Below are positions 1 to 6,595 of a stretch of DNA of 64,000 nt, one piece after another (the stretch's first letter is position 1; each line of letters opens with the position of its first letter). The stretch spans positions 620,001 to 684,000 of the forward strand of contig OZ219860.1 in NCBI GenBank assembly GCA_964291545.2. Direction: 5' to 3'. A program made the translations under genes and the position numbers. The notes beneath the pieces were generated by a model. It made no database searches and was not told the origin of the DNA. It saw only the letters and a list, made by a program, of their open reading frames with translations. The stretch is from G963667675 sp964291545. GTDB lineage: Bacteria; Chloroflexota; Dehalococcoidia; Lucifugimonadales; UBA3495.

Positions 1-453
1 CAATGCCGTCCCTCCCGTCAGGAAAAACGGCACGTCCGACCCCAGTTCCGCCGCCGCTTGGCTCAGTTCTTCATGTCCCAGGTTCATCCCCCACCAGCGG
101 TCCAGCGCCAGCAGTGCCGCCGCCGCGTTGCTGCTGCCGCCTCCCAGCCCCATTCCCACCGGTATACGCTTCTGGATGCTGATGCAGACTTGCGGGGTCA
201 GTCCCGCCCGCTCGGCCAGGCTTTCCGCCGCCCGCCACACCAGGTTGTCCTCGCCGTTTAACTCAGGCTGGTCGCATTCCACCCGCAAACGGGACGACTC
301 CGATATGTCCAGCGTGTCCGCCAGATCGATGGTCTGGAGGATCGTCCTCACCTCGTGGTACCCGTCGTTCCGCCGGCCCAGTATCTCAAGGGTGAGGTTC
401 ACCTTCGCGTAAGCCAGGACTTCCAATAGTCCCCCGACCCTCCCAGGCGTCAT
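1..453 (-). CDS. ispE: 4-diphosphocytidyl-2-C-methyl-D-erythritol kinase, 5' part (cut by window edge)
   Basis: This is the N-terminal part (about 151 residues) of the GHMP-family kinase of the MEP isoprenoid pathway, which phosphorylates CDP-methylerythritol. The reading frame runs from ATG at 453 and leaves the window at position 1. Early residues read AYAKVNLTLEILGRRNDGYH, the substrate-binding start of IspE. The glycine-rich ATP loop reads PVGMGLGGGSSNAAAALLAL, followed by SDVPFFLTGG, also typical. It overlaps the end of rsmA (stop at 386) by 68 bases on the same strand, so the two are probably co-transcribed. An alternative TTG start lies at 426. The rsmA-ispE order is common in Gram-positive-type genomes. 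Confidence 0.93.
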   Translation of the reverse strand, partial: MTPGRVGGLLEVLAYAKVNLTLEILGRRNDGYHEVRTILQTIDLADTLDISESSRLRVECDQPELNGEDNLVWRAAESLAERAGLTPQVCISIQKRIPVGMGLGGGSSNAAAALLALDRWWGMNLGHEELSQAAAELGSDVPFFLTGGTAL

Positions 454-1267
454 ATACCGCCGCCCACTCGTCCAGCGACAGCGTCGCCGGCCTCCTGCTG
501 CCGTCTATCCCAGCGTCGGCCAACACCGCGTCTACCGCAGGAGCCGGCGCGCCAAGCCCTTGCGCCAGCGAGTTCCTGAGTTGCTTGCGCGGCGAGCGGA
601 ACCCCGATTTTACCACTTCCAGGAAGGCCGGGCCGTGGTCGACTTCAACCGCCGGCTTGGGCAGCAAGTCCAGCCGCACCACGGCCGAGGTCACCTTGGG
701 CGGCGGACGAAAGCTCCGGGGTGATACTTTGCACACCACCTTGGACGAGGCATAGTACTGCACCGCCGCCGAAAGAAACCCCATCTTCCCCGGCGCCGCG
801 GCGATGTTCCGGGCCACTTCTTCTTGTAGCGTCAACACCATCACAGCCGGCCGGTGTTCCGCTTCCAAAAACCGGCGAATTATTGGATTGGCGGCGTAGT
901 AAGGGAGATTCCCCACAACCTTGTACTTAGCCCCCAATCCCACAAGGTCCCCAACTTCTAGCCTCCTGGCATCCCCTTCAACCACTGTAAGGTTGTCCGG
1001 GTTGCCCAGACGCTCCGCCAGCGTCGCTGCCAAGTCAGGGTCCAGCTCCACGGCGATAACCTGCGCCCCACGCTCAACCAGCTTCCGAGTCAAAGCGCCC
1101 CGGCCCGCTCCCACCTCCACCACCACGTCCTCAGACCCAACCTCAGCTGCATTGACTATCCGAGCCAACACCCGCGTATCGGCCAAAAAATGCTGCCCCA
1201 ACGCCTTCCGCGGCCTGCGACGCCTGGAACCCTGCCCCGAAATGTCAGTACCCGCCGTCAAACCCAA
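386..1267 (-). CDS. rsmA: 16S rRNA (adenine1518-N6/adenine1519-N6)-dimethyltransferase
   Basis: RsmA/KsgA dimethylates two adjacent adenines in the 3' hairpin of 16S rRNA during 30S maturation. The 293-residue protein has LGQHFL (about 23-28), the SAM-binding loop VEVGAGRG (about 50-57), the acidic ribose ligand in AVELD, and the catalytic NLPYY motif (about 120-124). A C-terminal helical domain contains SFRPPPKVTSAVVRL. Length is typical (about 270-300). The chosen start is TTG at 1267; no ATG lies in frame close upstream, and the first 20 residues are basic and poorly conserved in the family. It precedes ispE with an overlap of 68 bases. Confidence 0.96.
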   Translation of the reverse strand: MGLTAGTDISGQGSRRRRPRKALGQHFLADTRVLARIVNAAEVGSEDVVVEVGAGRGALTRKLVERGAQVIAVELDPDLAATLAERLGNPDNLTVVEGDARRLEVGDLVGLGAKYKVVGNLPYYAANPIIRRFLEAEHRPAVMVLTLQEEVARNIAAAPGKMGFLSAAVQYYASSKVVCKVSPRSFRPPPKVTSAVVRLDLLPKPAVEVDHGPAFLEVVKSGFRSPRKQLRNSLAQGLGAPAPAVDAVLADAGIDGSRRPATLSLDEWAAVYDAWEGRGTIGSPGLREGEPHP

Positions 1268-1377
1268 CCGTCATCCGCACGCTGCGTATGCCTTAGATAC
1301 GGAAACATTTGCATAACCTGCATACCAGTCGCCCGTATAACCGGGCGCACCCTTTAGCGTGAATACCCGGGCCGGGG

Positions 1378-1411
1378 CCGTTCGTCCTGAGGGAAATCGA
1401 AGGGGGAACGG
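1378..1411. repeat. REP-like palindromic intergenic repeat, copy 1
   Basis: Imperfect palindrome with CCGTTC at one end and GAACGG at the other, containing TTCGTCCTGAGG and TCGAAGG. An identical 34-base copy lies at 24137-24170, and diverged copies lie at 20941-20974 and 24095-24126. A further copy is split by the IS110 element (1548-1566 and 2684-2707). All copies are intergenic. Translated, it gives a spurious FPQDER-type peptide, so ORFs crossing it should not be trusted. Confidence 0.85.
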
Positions 1412-1547
1412 GGGGCGGGGTTCCGGTTGCCCCTGGAACAGTGCAAGTTCCATGCACGTTGCCCATACCCCGGAGATGGAAATCCGCGCATCCTTGGCCG
1501 CGCTCGTCCTCACGAATAATTGAGCCCTGGCGAACGTCCTGGCACTT

Positions 1548-1566
1548 GGCCGGGGCCGTTCGTCCT
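1548..1566. repeat. Left half of a REP-like repeat interrupted by the IS110 element
   Basis: The segment GGCCGGGGCCGTTCGTCCT is identical to bases 1371-1389 in front of and inside repeat copy 1, then diverges abruptly at 1567 where the insertion sequence begins. It ends in the CT dinucleotide (1565-1566) that is also present at the right junction (2684-2685). Confidence 0.8.
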
Positions 1567-1721
1567 TGTATATTAATAGAGACGGCGGGGCAGACCGATT
1601 CGTCCCAGGTCGAAAAGCCGAGCCTCAGCGTGGTCGCCCCGGCGAATACCCCATGGAGCCCGAACAGTTGCCAGGGCCGCAGAGAGCCCGAATCACAAGG
1701 CAGGGCCGGAGGGAGAAGTAG
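1567..1721 (+). ncRNA. IS110 bridge RNA (predicted), two guide loops
   Basis: Non-coding RNA expected to bind the transposase and specify donor and target DNA. Target loop: stem GGGGC-A-GACC (1587-1596) pairs with GGTCGCCCC (1632-1640). The internal loop shows TTCGTCC (1599-1605), equal to the left target at 1559-1565. It also shows GCCTCAG (1622-1628), the exact complement of the right target CTGAGGC at 2684-2690. Donor loop: GCCC (1658-1661) pairs with GGGC (1703-1706), with apical hairpin GGGC (1674-1677)/GCCC (1686-1689). Its left guide AACAGTTGC (1663-1671) equals the right end at 2676-2684. Its right guide ACAAG (1695-1699) complements CTTGT at 1565-1569. The architecture follows the published IS621 bridge RNA; RNA ends are approximate. 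Confidence 0.85.
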
Positions 1722-2685
1722 ATGGAACGTCCCAAGAAAGGGCAGGTTGTGGGAATTGACGTAGCCAAGGATTGGCTGGATGTAGCAGTAGACCCCGGCG
1801 GGGAGCAGTGGCGTGTCACCCAGGACCCGGAGGGCTTGGCGGAGTTGGTCCAGGGCCTGGCGGTACTGGGTCCGGACCTCATCGTCTTGGAAGCATCCGG
1901 AGGCTACGAAGGGGTGGCGGTCTCCCTGTTGGGCGAGGCAGGGCTGCCGGTGGCGGTGGTGAATCCCCGCCCAGTGCGGGACTTCGCACGGTCCCAGGGG
2001 ATCCTGGCCAAGACAGACCGTCTGGACGCAGGGGTCATTGCCCGCTACGGCCGGGTCAGTGGAGTCAAACCCCAGCCGCCGGCGGCATCGGAAGACTTGG
2101 ACATGGCGGCATTGGTGGCCCGGCGGCGCCAACTGATCCAGATGCGCACGGCGGAACGGCAGCGCCTGGCCCCCGCCCGGACCAACGTCCGAGGCCGAAT
2201 TGAGCGGGTCATCGATATGCTGGACCGGGAAGTGGCTGACTTGGACCGGGACTTGACCCAGCGCATAGACCAGTCTCCCCATTGGCAGGAGCGGGAGCGG
2301 CTGCTGCGCAGCGTGCCCGGGGTGGGCCCGACGCTCAGCATCACCCTTCTGGCGGAGCTGCCGGAACTGGGCACCCTCAGCCACAAGGCCCTGGCCGCCT
2401 TGGTGGGCCTGGCCCCCATGGCCCGTGACAGCGGCCTCCGCCACGGCCCCCGTTTCTGCTGGGGCGGCAGGTCCCAAGTGCGCGCCGCCCTGTACATGCC
2501 CACGGTGGCCGCCTTGCGGTGCAATCCGGTGCTTCGCGACTTCTACCAACGGTTGGTGGCTCAACACAAACCCAAGAAAGTCGCCTTGATAGCCTGCATG
2601 CACAAGCTCTTGACCATCCTTAATGCCATTCTTCGTCACAACACCCCGTGGAACCCCAACCGCCTTGCTACACAAAACAGTTGCT
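1567..2685 (+). mobile_element. IS110-family insertion sequence (IS621-like organisation), about 1.12 kb
   Basis: The element has a DEDD/serine transposase preceded by a 155-base structured non-coding region and lacks terminal inverted repeats, as IS110 elements do. Boundaries come from the interrupted palindrome. The left flank ends TTCGTC-CT (core 1565-1566) and the right flank starts CT-GAGGC (core 2684-2685). Joining them across one CT restores the repeat found intact at 20941-20974. The left end starts TGTATATTAATAG and the right end finishes ACAAAACAGTTG before the core. The CT core and the location inside a REP-type repeat resemble IS621. Exact ends are assigned from this comparison, not from a second copy of the element. 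Confidence 0.88.
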
Positions 2686-2687
2686 GA
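1722..2687 (+). CDS. IS110-family transposase (bridge-RNA-guided recombinase)
   Basis: The 321-residue recombinase has an N-terminal RuvC-like DEDD domain (D13 in GIDVAKD, E57 in VLEASGG, D99 and D102 in TDRLD). A basic coiled-coil segment follows at about 145-185. The C-terminal IS116/IS110/IS902 domain has SVPGVGPTLS and LVGLAPMARDSG, whose S237 is the likely serine nucleophile. Spacing matches IS621. The start ATG at 1722 follows a GGAGGGAG ribosome-binding site (1707-1714) that overlaps the end of the bridge RNA. The stop TGA at 2685-2687 consists of the core T plus GA from the flanking target repeat, so the element does not carry its own stop codon. The frame is intact and the element may be active. 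Confidence 0.95.
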   Translation: MERPKKGQVVGIDVAKDWLDVAVDPGGEQWRVTQDPEGLAELVQGLAVLGPDLIVLEASGGYEGVAVSLLGEAGLPVAVVNPRPVRDFARSQGILAKTDRLDAGVIARYGRVSGVKPQPPAASEDLDMAALVARRRQLIQMRTAERQRLAPARTNVRGRIERVIDMLDREVADLDRDLTQRIDQSPHWQERERLLRSVPGVGPTLSITLLAELPELGTLSHKALAALVGLAPMARDSGLRHGPRFCWGGRSQVRAALYMPTVAALRCNPVLRDFYQRLVAQHKPKKVALIACMHKLLTILNAILRHNTPWNPNRLATQNSC

Positions 2688-2707
2688 GGCTCTCGAAGGG
2701 TGAACGG
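2684..2707. repeat. Right half of the REP-like repeat interrupted by the IS110 element
   Basis: CTGAGG, then CTCTCGAAGG and GAACGG, matches the right half of the palindromic repeat at 1386-1411 and 24145-24170. Together with 1548-1566 it reconstitutes one repeat unit once the insertion is removed with a single CT retained. Confidence 0.8.
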
Positions 2708-2817
2708 GGGGATGGGACGCGCCGCACCAGCCAGCCAATGAATCAGAAATCACCACAGAGACCGCGCACCTCCCTTCGACGACCACCACTGGACGTCTCC
2801 CGGACGGTGACTCCGGT

Positions 2818-2908
2818 CAGGCGCTCCCACGGCGCCCGCAGTATCCCGTTTACCGTTGCTTCCTTCCGGACCTGGCGGGGTTCACAGGACTACGCCGCGT
2901 GGGACCCA
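2818..2908 (-). ncRNA. ffs: Signal recognition particle RNA, bacterial small type (4.5S)
   Basis: On the minus strand the segment contains the invariant SRP domain IV: GAACCCCGCCAGGTCCGGAA, then GGAAGCAACGGTAAACGGG. This is the asymmetric and symmetric loop region bound by Ffh. The outer stem is formed by TCCCACGCGGCG (2904-2893) and CGCCGTGGGA (2834-2825). Size is about 90 nt, the small bacterial form without an Alu domain. It is the RNA core of the particle that targets nascent membrane proteins. The 5' and 3' ends are estimated from the closing stem. It lies between the IS110 element and hicAB. Confidence 0.93.
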
Positions 2909-3107
2909 ACCTTCAACGCCGCCGTCTCGAAAAATAGGCCCATTGGCGCCGCCTGGGGGAGGAATTCGACCCCGCTATAGCGGATTGCGAGTGCAGGGCA
3001 CCGCTAGCTCCCCGTCTAGCGCGGCCTCCCTTCCATACTAGGCGAGCCGTTTCTGGGTGTCAAATGTGCCGCCCTTGAATGAGGTGCAATATGCTGTTCG
3101 CCCCTGA

Positions 3108-3136
3108 TTGGTCTTAACATATGTGATGTGTATAAT
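3108..3136 (+). promoter_or_regulatory. Predicted sigma-70-type promoter of hicAB
   Basis: A perfect -10 box TATAAT (3131-3136) lies 17 bases after TTGGTC (3108-3113). Transcription would start at about 3142-3144, at the GTG proposed as the hicA start, which implies a leaderless or nearly leaderless message. Confidence 0.6.
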
Positions 3137-3143
3137 ATACAGC

Positions 3144-3335
3144 GTGGATAGCGGTGCGATAGTACGAAGGTTGGAACGTGAGGGCTGGATAATGGTTCGG
3201 GTTCGGGGTAGCCATCATCAGTTTACGCACCCCGGCAAACCGGGGCAGCGAGTCACCGTCCCGCATCCTGTGAAAGATATTCGGATTGGAACCCTTCGGA
3301 ACATATACAAGCAAGCCGGCTGGAGTTGGAGGTAA
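3144..3335 (+). CDS. hicA: HicA-type mRNA interferase toxin
   Basis: HicA toxins are small double-stranded-RNA-binding-fold ribonucleases that cut mRNA. From GTG 3144 the 63-residue product starts VDSGAIVRRLEREGW. It contains the signature VRGSHHQFTHP with catalytic His24, then VTVPHPVKDIRIGTLRNIYKQAG, a near-complete match to the family. The frame could be extended to ATG 3108 or 3126, but those starts lie at or before the predicted -10 box and add residues not seen in HicA. The stop TAA at 3333-3335 lies 5 bases before the hicB start, so the two form an operon. Confidence 0.92.
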   Translation: MDSGAIVRRLEREGWIMVRVRGSHHQFTHPGKPGQRVTVPHPVKDIRIGTLRNIYKQAGWSWR

Positions 3336-3340
3336 TGGGC

Positions 3341-3763
3341 ATGGAATTTCCGATAGTCATACACTGCGAGGACGGCAAGAGCTACGGTGTTACGGTGCCC
3401 GATCTCCCCGGTTGCTTCTCGGCCGGAGACACCTTGAATGACGTCTTCGGCCCCCACGGGGTTAGGGAGGCCATCCTACTCCACGTCGAGGGGATTCTGG
3501 AAGACGGCGAGGCCATCCCCCAACGCAAGTCCATAGAGCAGCACCGGAACAGCGGCCAGTTCGCCGAGGAGCACGAAAGCGTTATCTGGGGCGTGGTCGA
3601 CGTGGACTTGGCCGACATCTCTCAGGACAGGGCGGCCCGAATCCAAGTCACCGTCCCTTCACGCCTGCTGGCCAAGATAGACCGCCAGGCCAAGCTGCAA
3701 GGCAAGAGCCGATCAGCATTCCTCGTCGACGCTGCCGAAAGACATATATCAGCCGTTGCCTAA
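3341..3763 (+). CDS. hicB: HicB-family antitoxin
   Basis: The antitoxin partner of HicA binds the toxin and probably the operator. The N-terminal part (VIHCEDGKSYGVTVPDLPGC, then FSAGDTLNDV) is the degraded RNase-H-like HicB fold. The C-terminal part (about 100-140, ARIQVTVPSRLLAKIDRQAK, then SRSAFLVDAAERHI) is a ribbon-helix-helix DNA-binding domain. GGAGG at 3328-3332 sits 8 bases before ATG 3341, which decides this start over ATG 3335 (overlapping the hicA stop) and TTG 3326. The product is about 140 residues, a usual length for the RHH-containing subtype. Confidence 0.9.
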   Translation: MEFPIVIHCEDGKSYGVTVPDLPGCFSAGDTLNDVFGPHGVREAILLHVEGILEDGEAIPQRKSIEQHRNSGQFAEEHESVIWGVVDVDLADISQDRAARIQVTVPSRLLAKIDRQAKLQGKSRSAFLVDAAERHISAVA

Positions 3764-4287
3764 GCGTCCATTGGACATCCTCCGAACGTGGACCGCGGTC
3801 AGGTGCTCCCACGGCGCAAACCGGACACCGGGTCACAATGACGCCTGAGGCAACACGATACCGCGCGCCGGTTGCCCACAACTCCCCGAATTCCAAACCC
3901 ACCCCCGGATCATCCCAAACCTGCCCCCTTGTCAATCCAGCGCCGCCCCCCGTCATCCCAGACCCCGTCCCTCTGTCATCCAGGTCCCACCAATGTCATT
4001 CCGAGGAGCGAAGCGACGAGGAATCTAAACTCACTGATTTCTGCTATGCTGGGGCTTTGGATATCACGCTTCACTCCGAATCGTCCAGTGAGTACCAGAT
4101 CCCCAACACCGGTCAAGTTTGCCTTGCGGTATATCATATACAACCGAATGCCCCGCTTCGTCGTTCCGTACCCATACCCAACCCCCCCCCCCGCCAAAAT
4201 AGAGAGCCATCACTGGACTTGGCGAGGGCATCGGACAATTACAACCTCGTCCCGATTCTGACTGCGAGGGAGACTGGTCGGTAAACA
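3764..4287. other. Intergenic region with SRP-like fragment and a second type of dispersed repeat
   Basis: No convincing gene. After the SRP-like fragment the sequence is C-rich and low in complexity (many CCC runs). At 3994-4026 it carries a palindromic unit, TGTCATTCCGAGGAGCGAAG followed by CGACGAGGAATCT. This kind of unit gives the spurious peptide SEERSDEES and is known to recur between genes in other bacterial and metagenomic sequences. A possibly related fragment (GCGAAGTGAGGAACCTC) occurs near 24071. ORFs predicted here on either strand have no recognisable domain. Confidence 0.6.
3770..3818. repeat. Diverged partial copy of the SRP RNA 3' end and its downstream flank
   Basis: The stretch from TTGGACATCC to GCTCCCACGGCGC lines up with 2789-2834, the 3' terminal stem of the SRP RNA plus its immediate downstream sequence. 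The match is roughly 75-80% by eye, and GGTCAG/GCTCCCACGGCGC is nearly identical. The conserved SRP core is absent, so this is a fragment, not a second gene. hicAB lies between the two copies. Confidence 0.6.
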
Positions 4288-5625
4288 ATGCGTTGGCCTA
4301 AGGGAATATTCTACGGCTGGTACATGGTGGCGGTGGCGGTGCTGCTGGTGGCGGTGGGGGATTGGCAGTTCTGGGGTGACTTGGAGGAGTGGAAGCCCGC
4401 ATTGAGGGACGGGTTTGGATGGACCGCAGGACAGCTAACGATGGTCGTTTTCCTGGTGCAGGCCTCGCTGTTGGCGGCGCCGGTGGCTGGGTTATTGGTG
4501 GACAGGCTGGGACCCCGACGCGCAGTGTTCTTTGGGCTGTTGGTCTTGAGCGCCGGCTTCGTGCTGTTCAGTCAGATACGTGAGCTTTGGCACCTGTACC
4601 TGGTGTCTATCGTGATAAGCATGGGTTCGCTCATGAGCAGTTTGCTGCCGGCGATGACGTTGTTGAATAACTGGTTCACCAGGCGCAAGACGATAGCGAT
4701 GGCCTTGGCCTTGGCTTTAGCTGGTGTGTTATCCGGCATCGTCGTGCCGCTGTTACTGGCGTGGGCAATTGGGGGCGCTGATCCCGATGTATCCGAACAA
4801 TTGGGGTGGCGAGCGACCGCATTGCTCGTAGGCCTTGTGTGCTTAGTGTTGGCGTTCCTACTATCCCGGCTGGTGCGGAACAGGCCGGGGGACATGGGCC
4901 TGGTGCCGGACGGCGATGCTCAGCCTCCAACCGCAGGGATCCAACGGATGATCGGCGGTTCTCCCGCCCCGGAGGCTGACTGGGGCCACAGTTGGCGGGA
5001 GGCCGTCGCGACGAAAGACTTCTGGCTGATGACCATAGGGAACGCGGCGGCGCTGGTGATTATCACTTCAATGCTCGTGCATTTGGGGCTGTTTCTAGAC
5101 GACCGGGGCTACTCCCTCTCGACGATAGCAGTAGCGGTGGCTATGATTACGCTCTCGGTGGCAGTGTCTTCCCTGGCGGGAGGGTACCTGGGCGACAAGT
5201 TCTCGATGAGGAAGTTGGCGTTCGCGTTCTCAGCCCTGTTGGCGCTGTCGGTGCTGCTGCTGGTGCTCGCGTCGGGGACCCGGATGCTGTTCGCTTTTGC
5301 AGTCTTGTTCGGCACAGGTTCGGGCGGGCCAATCGCCATCATGTTTTCGATGAGAGGCAGATACTTCGGGCGGAAGGCCTTCGCGACAATAACCGGCATA
5401 TCTATATCTCTGGCGGTCATCCCGACAATGTTGGGGTCGATTGCGGCAGGCGCAGTGAGAGACGCCACTGGGACCTACGGTGATGCCTTCCTGGGCCTGG
5501 CGGCGATTACTTTGGGTGGCGGACTTGCCTTCCTGAAAATGGGCGAACCACCGCACCAACGCCCCCGCTCGCTTGTGAGCGATAGCCCTCTCGAACAGGC
5601 GCCCGCAGAGCAGCCAAGCCTCTAA
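4288..5625 (+). CDS. Major facilitator superfamily transporter (OFA/monocarboxylate-like)
   Basis: A 445-residue membrane protein with about 12 hydrophobic segments. GIFYGWYMVAVAVLL at the N terminus and the cytoplasmic loop LLVDRLGPRRAV (the MFS motif A region, G-x-L-x-D-R-x-G-x-R-x) after the second helix are typical. A central hydrophilic loop (about 205-245) separates the two six-helix halves. The Tyr/Trp-rich first helix resembles the oxalate/formate or monocarboxylate antiporter branch, but the substrate cannot be assigned. It stands alone, preceded by a repeat-rich intergenic region and followed by a divergent-composition accessory stretch. Confidence 0.88.
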   Translation: MRWPKGIFYGWYMVAVAVLLVAVGDWQFWGDLEEWKPALRDGFGWTAGQLTMVVFLVQASLLAAPVAGLLVDRLGPRRAVFFGLLVLSAGFVLFSQIRELWHLYLVSIVISMGSLMSSLLPAMTLLNNWFTRRKTIAMALALALAGVLSGIVVPLLLAWAIGGADPDVSEQLGWRATALLVGLVCLVLAFLLSRLVRNRPGDMGLVPDGDAQPPTAGIQRMIGGSPAPEADWGHSWREAVATKDFWLMTIGNAAALVIITSMLVHLGLFLDDRGYSLSTIAVAVAMITLSVAVSSLAGGYLGDKFSMRKLAFAFSALLALSVLLLVLASGTRMLFAFAVLFGTGSGGPIAIMFSMRGRYFGRKAFATITGISISLAVIPTMLGSIAAGAVRDATGTYGDAFLGLAAITLGGGLAFLKMGEPPHQRPRSLVSDSPLEQAPAEQPSL

Positions 5626-5714
5626 GCAAGCCGTATCTGGGGGTCAAATAACGCACCCCATTCCCAGAGCCATAATGTTACTTCGTTCCTCCACACAATT
5701 GCGTTGTGGAGAAC

Positions 5715-5743
5715 TTGACTTTCCTAACGATACTTACTATACT
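5715..5743 (+). promoter_or_regulatory. Predicted sigma-70-type promoter
   Basis: TTGACT (5715-5720), a 17-base spacer and TATACT (5738-5743) make one of the best promoter matches in the window. It lies about 30 bases before the AGGAGG ribosome-binding site (5761-5766) of the next gene. A short inverted repeat, TCCACA...TGTGGA, lies just upstream at about 5692-5710. Confidence 0.65.
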
Positions 5744-5772
5744 ATCTATAAGGTAGATTTAGGAGGATAGTG

Positions 5773-6276
5773 ATGGTTGGACCAAAACGGATCACGGGAT
5801 TTATGCCCTGGGCGAAGCAAACCATAATGGATGAGCCAGGACTCACAGCCCAGGAAATCTATTCCCGGGTGGACAAGCAGGCTAGACAAAAGAATATACG
5901 ACTGAGCGCATCTTCTACTCCAGAAGCATCTTTGGTTGCAACATTGCACAAGACCCATCGGGAATACGGATTGAAGAGGGAACGGGGAAGGGACGGGAAG
6001 CTACGCTATTATCTCGAGGGACAAGAAGTACCCGATAAACCCGTTCCCACAGCAGTGATCGCGCGACCAGTTGGTTTAGTAGAGCAACCTCCCCACGATG
6101 CGATGAGTCGGCGACTAAATGTCGCCGCCAACGATGGTAACTGTTGCATTGACCTACCGCCTAAGGACCAAGCACTATTAGAAGCGTTAGTGGACCGAGG
6201 TAAGTACGCCGACTTACACGAGGCCCATTGCAGGTTGGTGTCGAAAGGTTTAGATGCGTTGCTCTCGAATCTATAA
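5773..6276 (+). CDS. Hypothetical protein, possible winged-helix (HARE-HTH-like) N-terminus
   Basis: Product of 167 residues from ATG 5773, six bases after a perfect AGGAGG (GTG 5770 is too close). The N-terminal 75 residues (PGLTAQEIYSRVDKQ...STPEASLVATLHKTHREYGL, then basic) have the helix pattern of a winged-helix or HARE-HTH domain: a helix that reads 'AQEIY', then a recognition-like helix and a basic strand. The C-terminal part (about 120-167) is helical and may be a small dimerisation segment. No family was recognised with certainty. The strong promoter and RBS argue for a real, expressed gene. Composition is AT-richer than the neighbours, which suggests acquisition. Confidence 0.6.
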   Translation: MVGPKRITGFMPWAKQTIMDEPGLTAQEIYSRVDKQARQKNIRLSASSTPEASLVATLHKTHREYGLKRERGRDGKLRYYLEGQEVPDKPVPTAVIARPVGLVEQPPHDAMSRRLNVAANDGNCCIDLPPKDQALLEALVDRGKYADLHEAHCRLVSKGLDALLSNL

Positions 6277-6305
6277 GCCGAGAGACAATTTTGGCGATTA
6301 TCTAC

Positions 6306-6554
6306 TTAACACATACCGATGCAAGTTAGCATGTCGTCGTTACGAGTGGCCATGTACCCGAAGAGCAAGCCAAGTGCCAGGAAGGCTATGAGGGCTAAGA
6401 TACACCCCCACGCTTGACGCCCCTCCTTCGTACCCAACTCCTGGGCCGTGTCTTTAGCTGTCCAGACTAGGAACGCCACGAAGATCAGGCAGATGATGGC
6501 CATAATTGCGATGCCAACGATCCAGACCCAAATTGTCGCTAGCAATTCCCACAC
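6306..6554 (-). CDS. Small membrane protein, two transmembrane helices
   Basis: An 82-residue product with two clear hydrophobic helices (about 5-32, WVWIVGIAIMAIICLIFVAF, and about 47-67, WGCILALIAFLALGLLFGYM). A short charged loop (AKDTAQELGTKEGRQ) joins them. There is no homology I can name. It lies 41 bases downstream of the HNH endonuclease gene on the same strand and may be co-transcribed. The coding case rests on the coherent two-helix hairpin and the ATG start. Confidence 0.5.
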   Translation of the reverse strand: MWELLATIWVWIVGIAIMAIICLIFVAFLVWTAKDTAQELGTKEGRQAWGCILALIAFLALGLLFGYMATRNDDMLTCIGMC

Positions 6555-6595
6555 GCTACTGAGCCACCTGTGCCAAACATTCCAGTGTCTGGATG

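Noticed and set aside
1271..1513. Short ORF between rsmA and the IS element
   Set aside because: Translation crosses the REP-like repeat and gives the well-known spurious FPQDER-type peptide; no homology or RBS.
1565..2685. Terminal inverted repeats and target-site duplication of a classical IS
   Set aside because: No inverted ends were found; only the CT dinucleotide is shared by both junctions, as expected of IS110-type recombination.
1293..2789. Long minus-strand ORF (498 codons) opposite the transposase
   Set aside because: It is the antisense shadow of the GC-rich transposase gene and runs through the REP-like repeats and bridge RNA; no domain is recognisable.
3770..3818. A second complete SRP RNA gene
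   Set aside because: Only the 3' stem and flank resemble ffs; the conserved loop region is absent.
3838..4284. ORFs in the C-rich region between hicB and the MFS gene
   Set aside because: Low complexity with the SEERSDEES repeat; overlapping frames on both strands, no domain.
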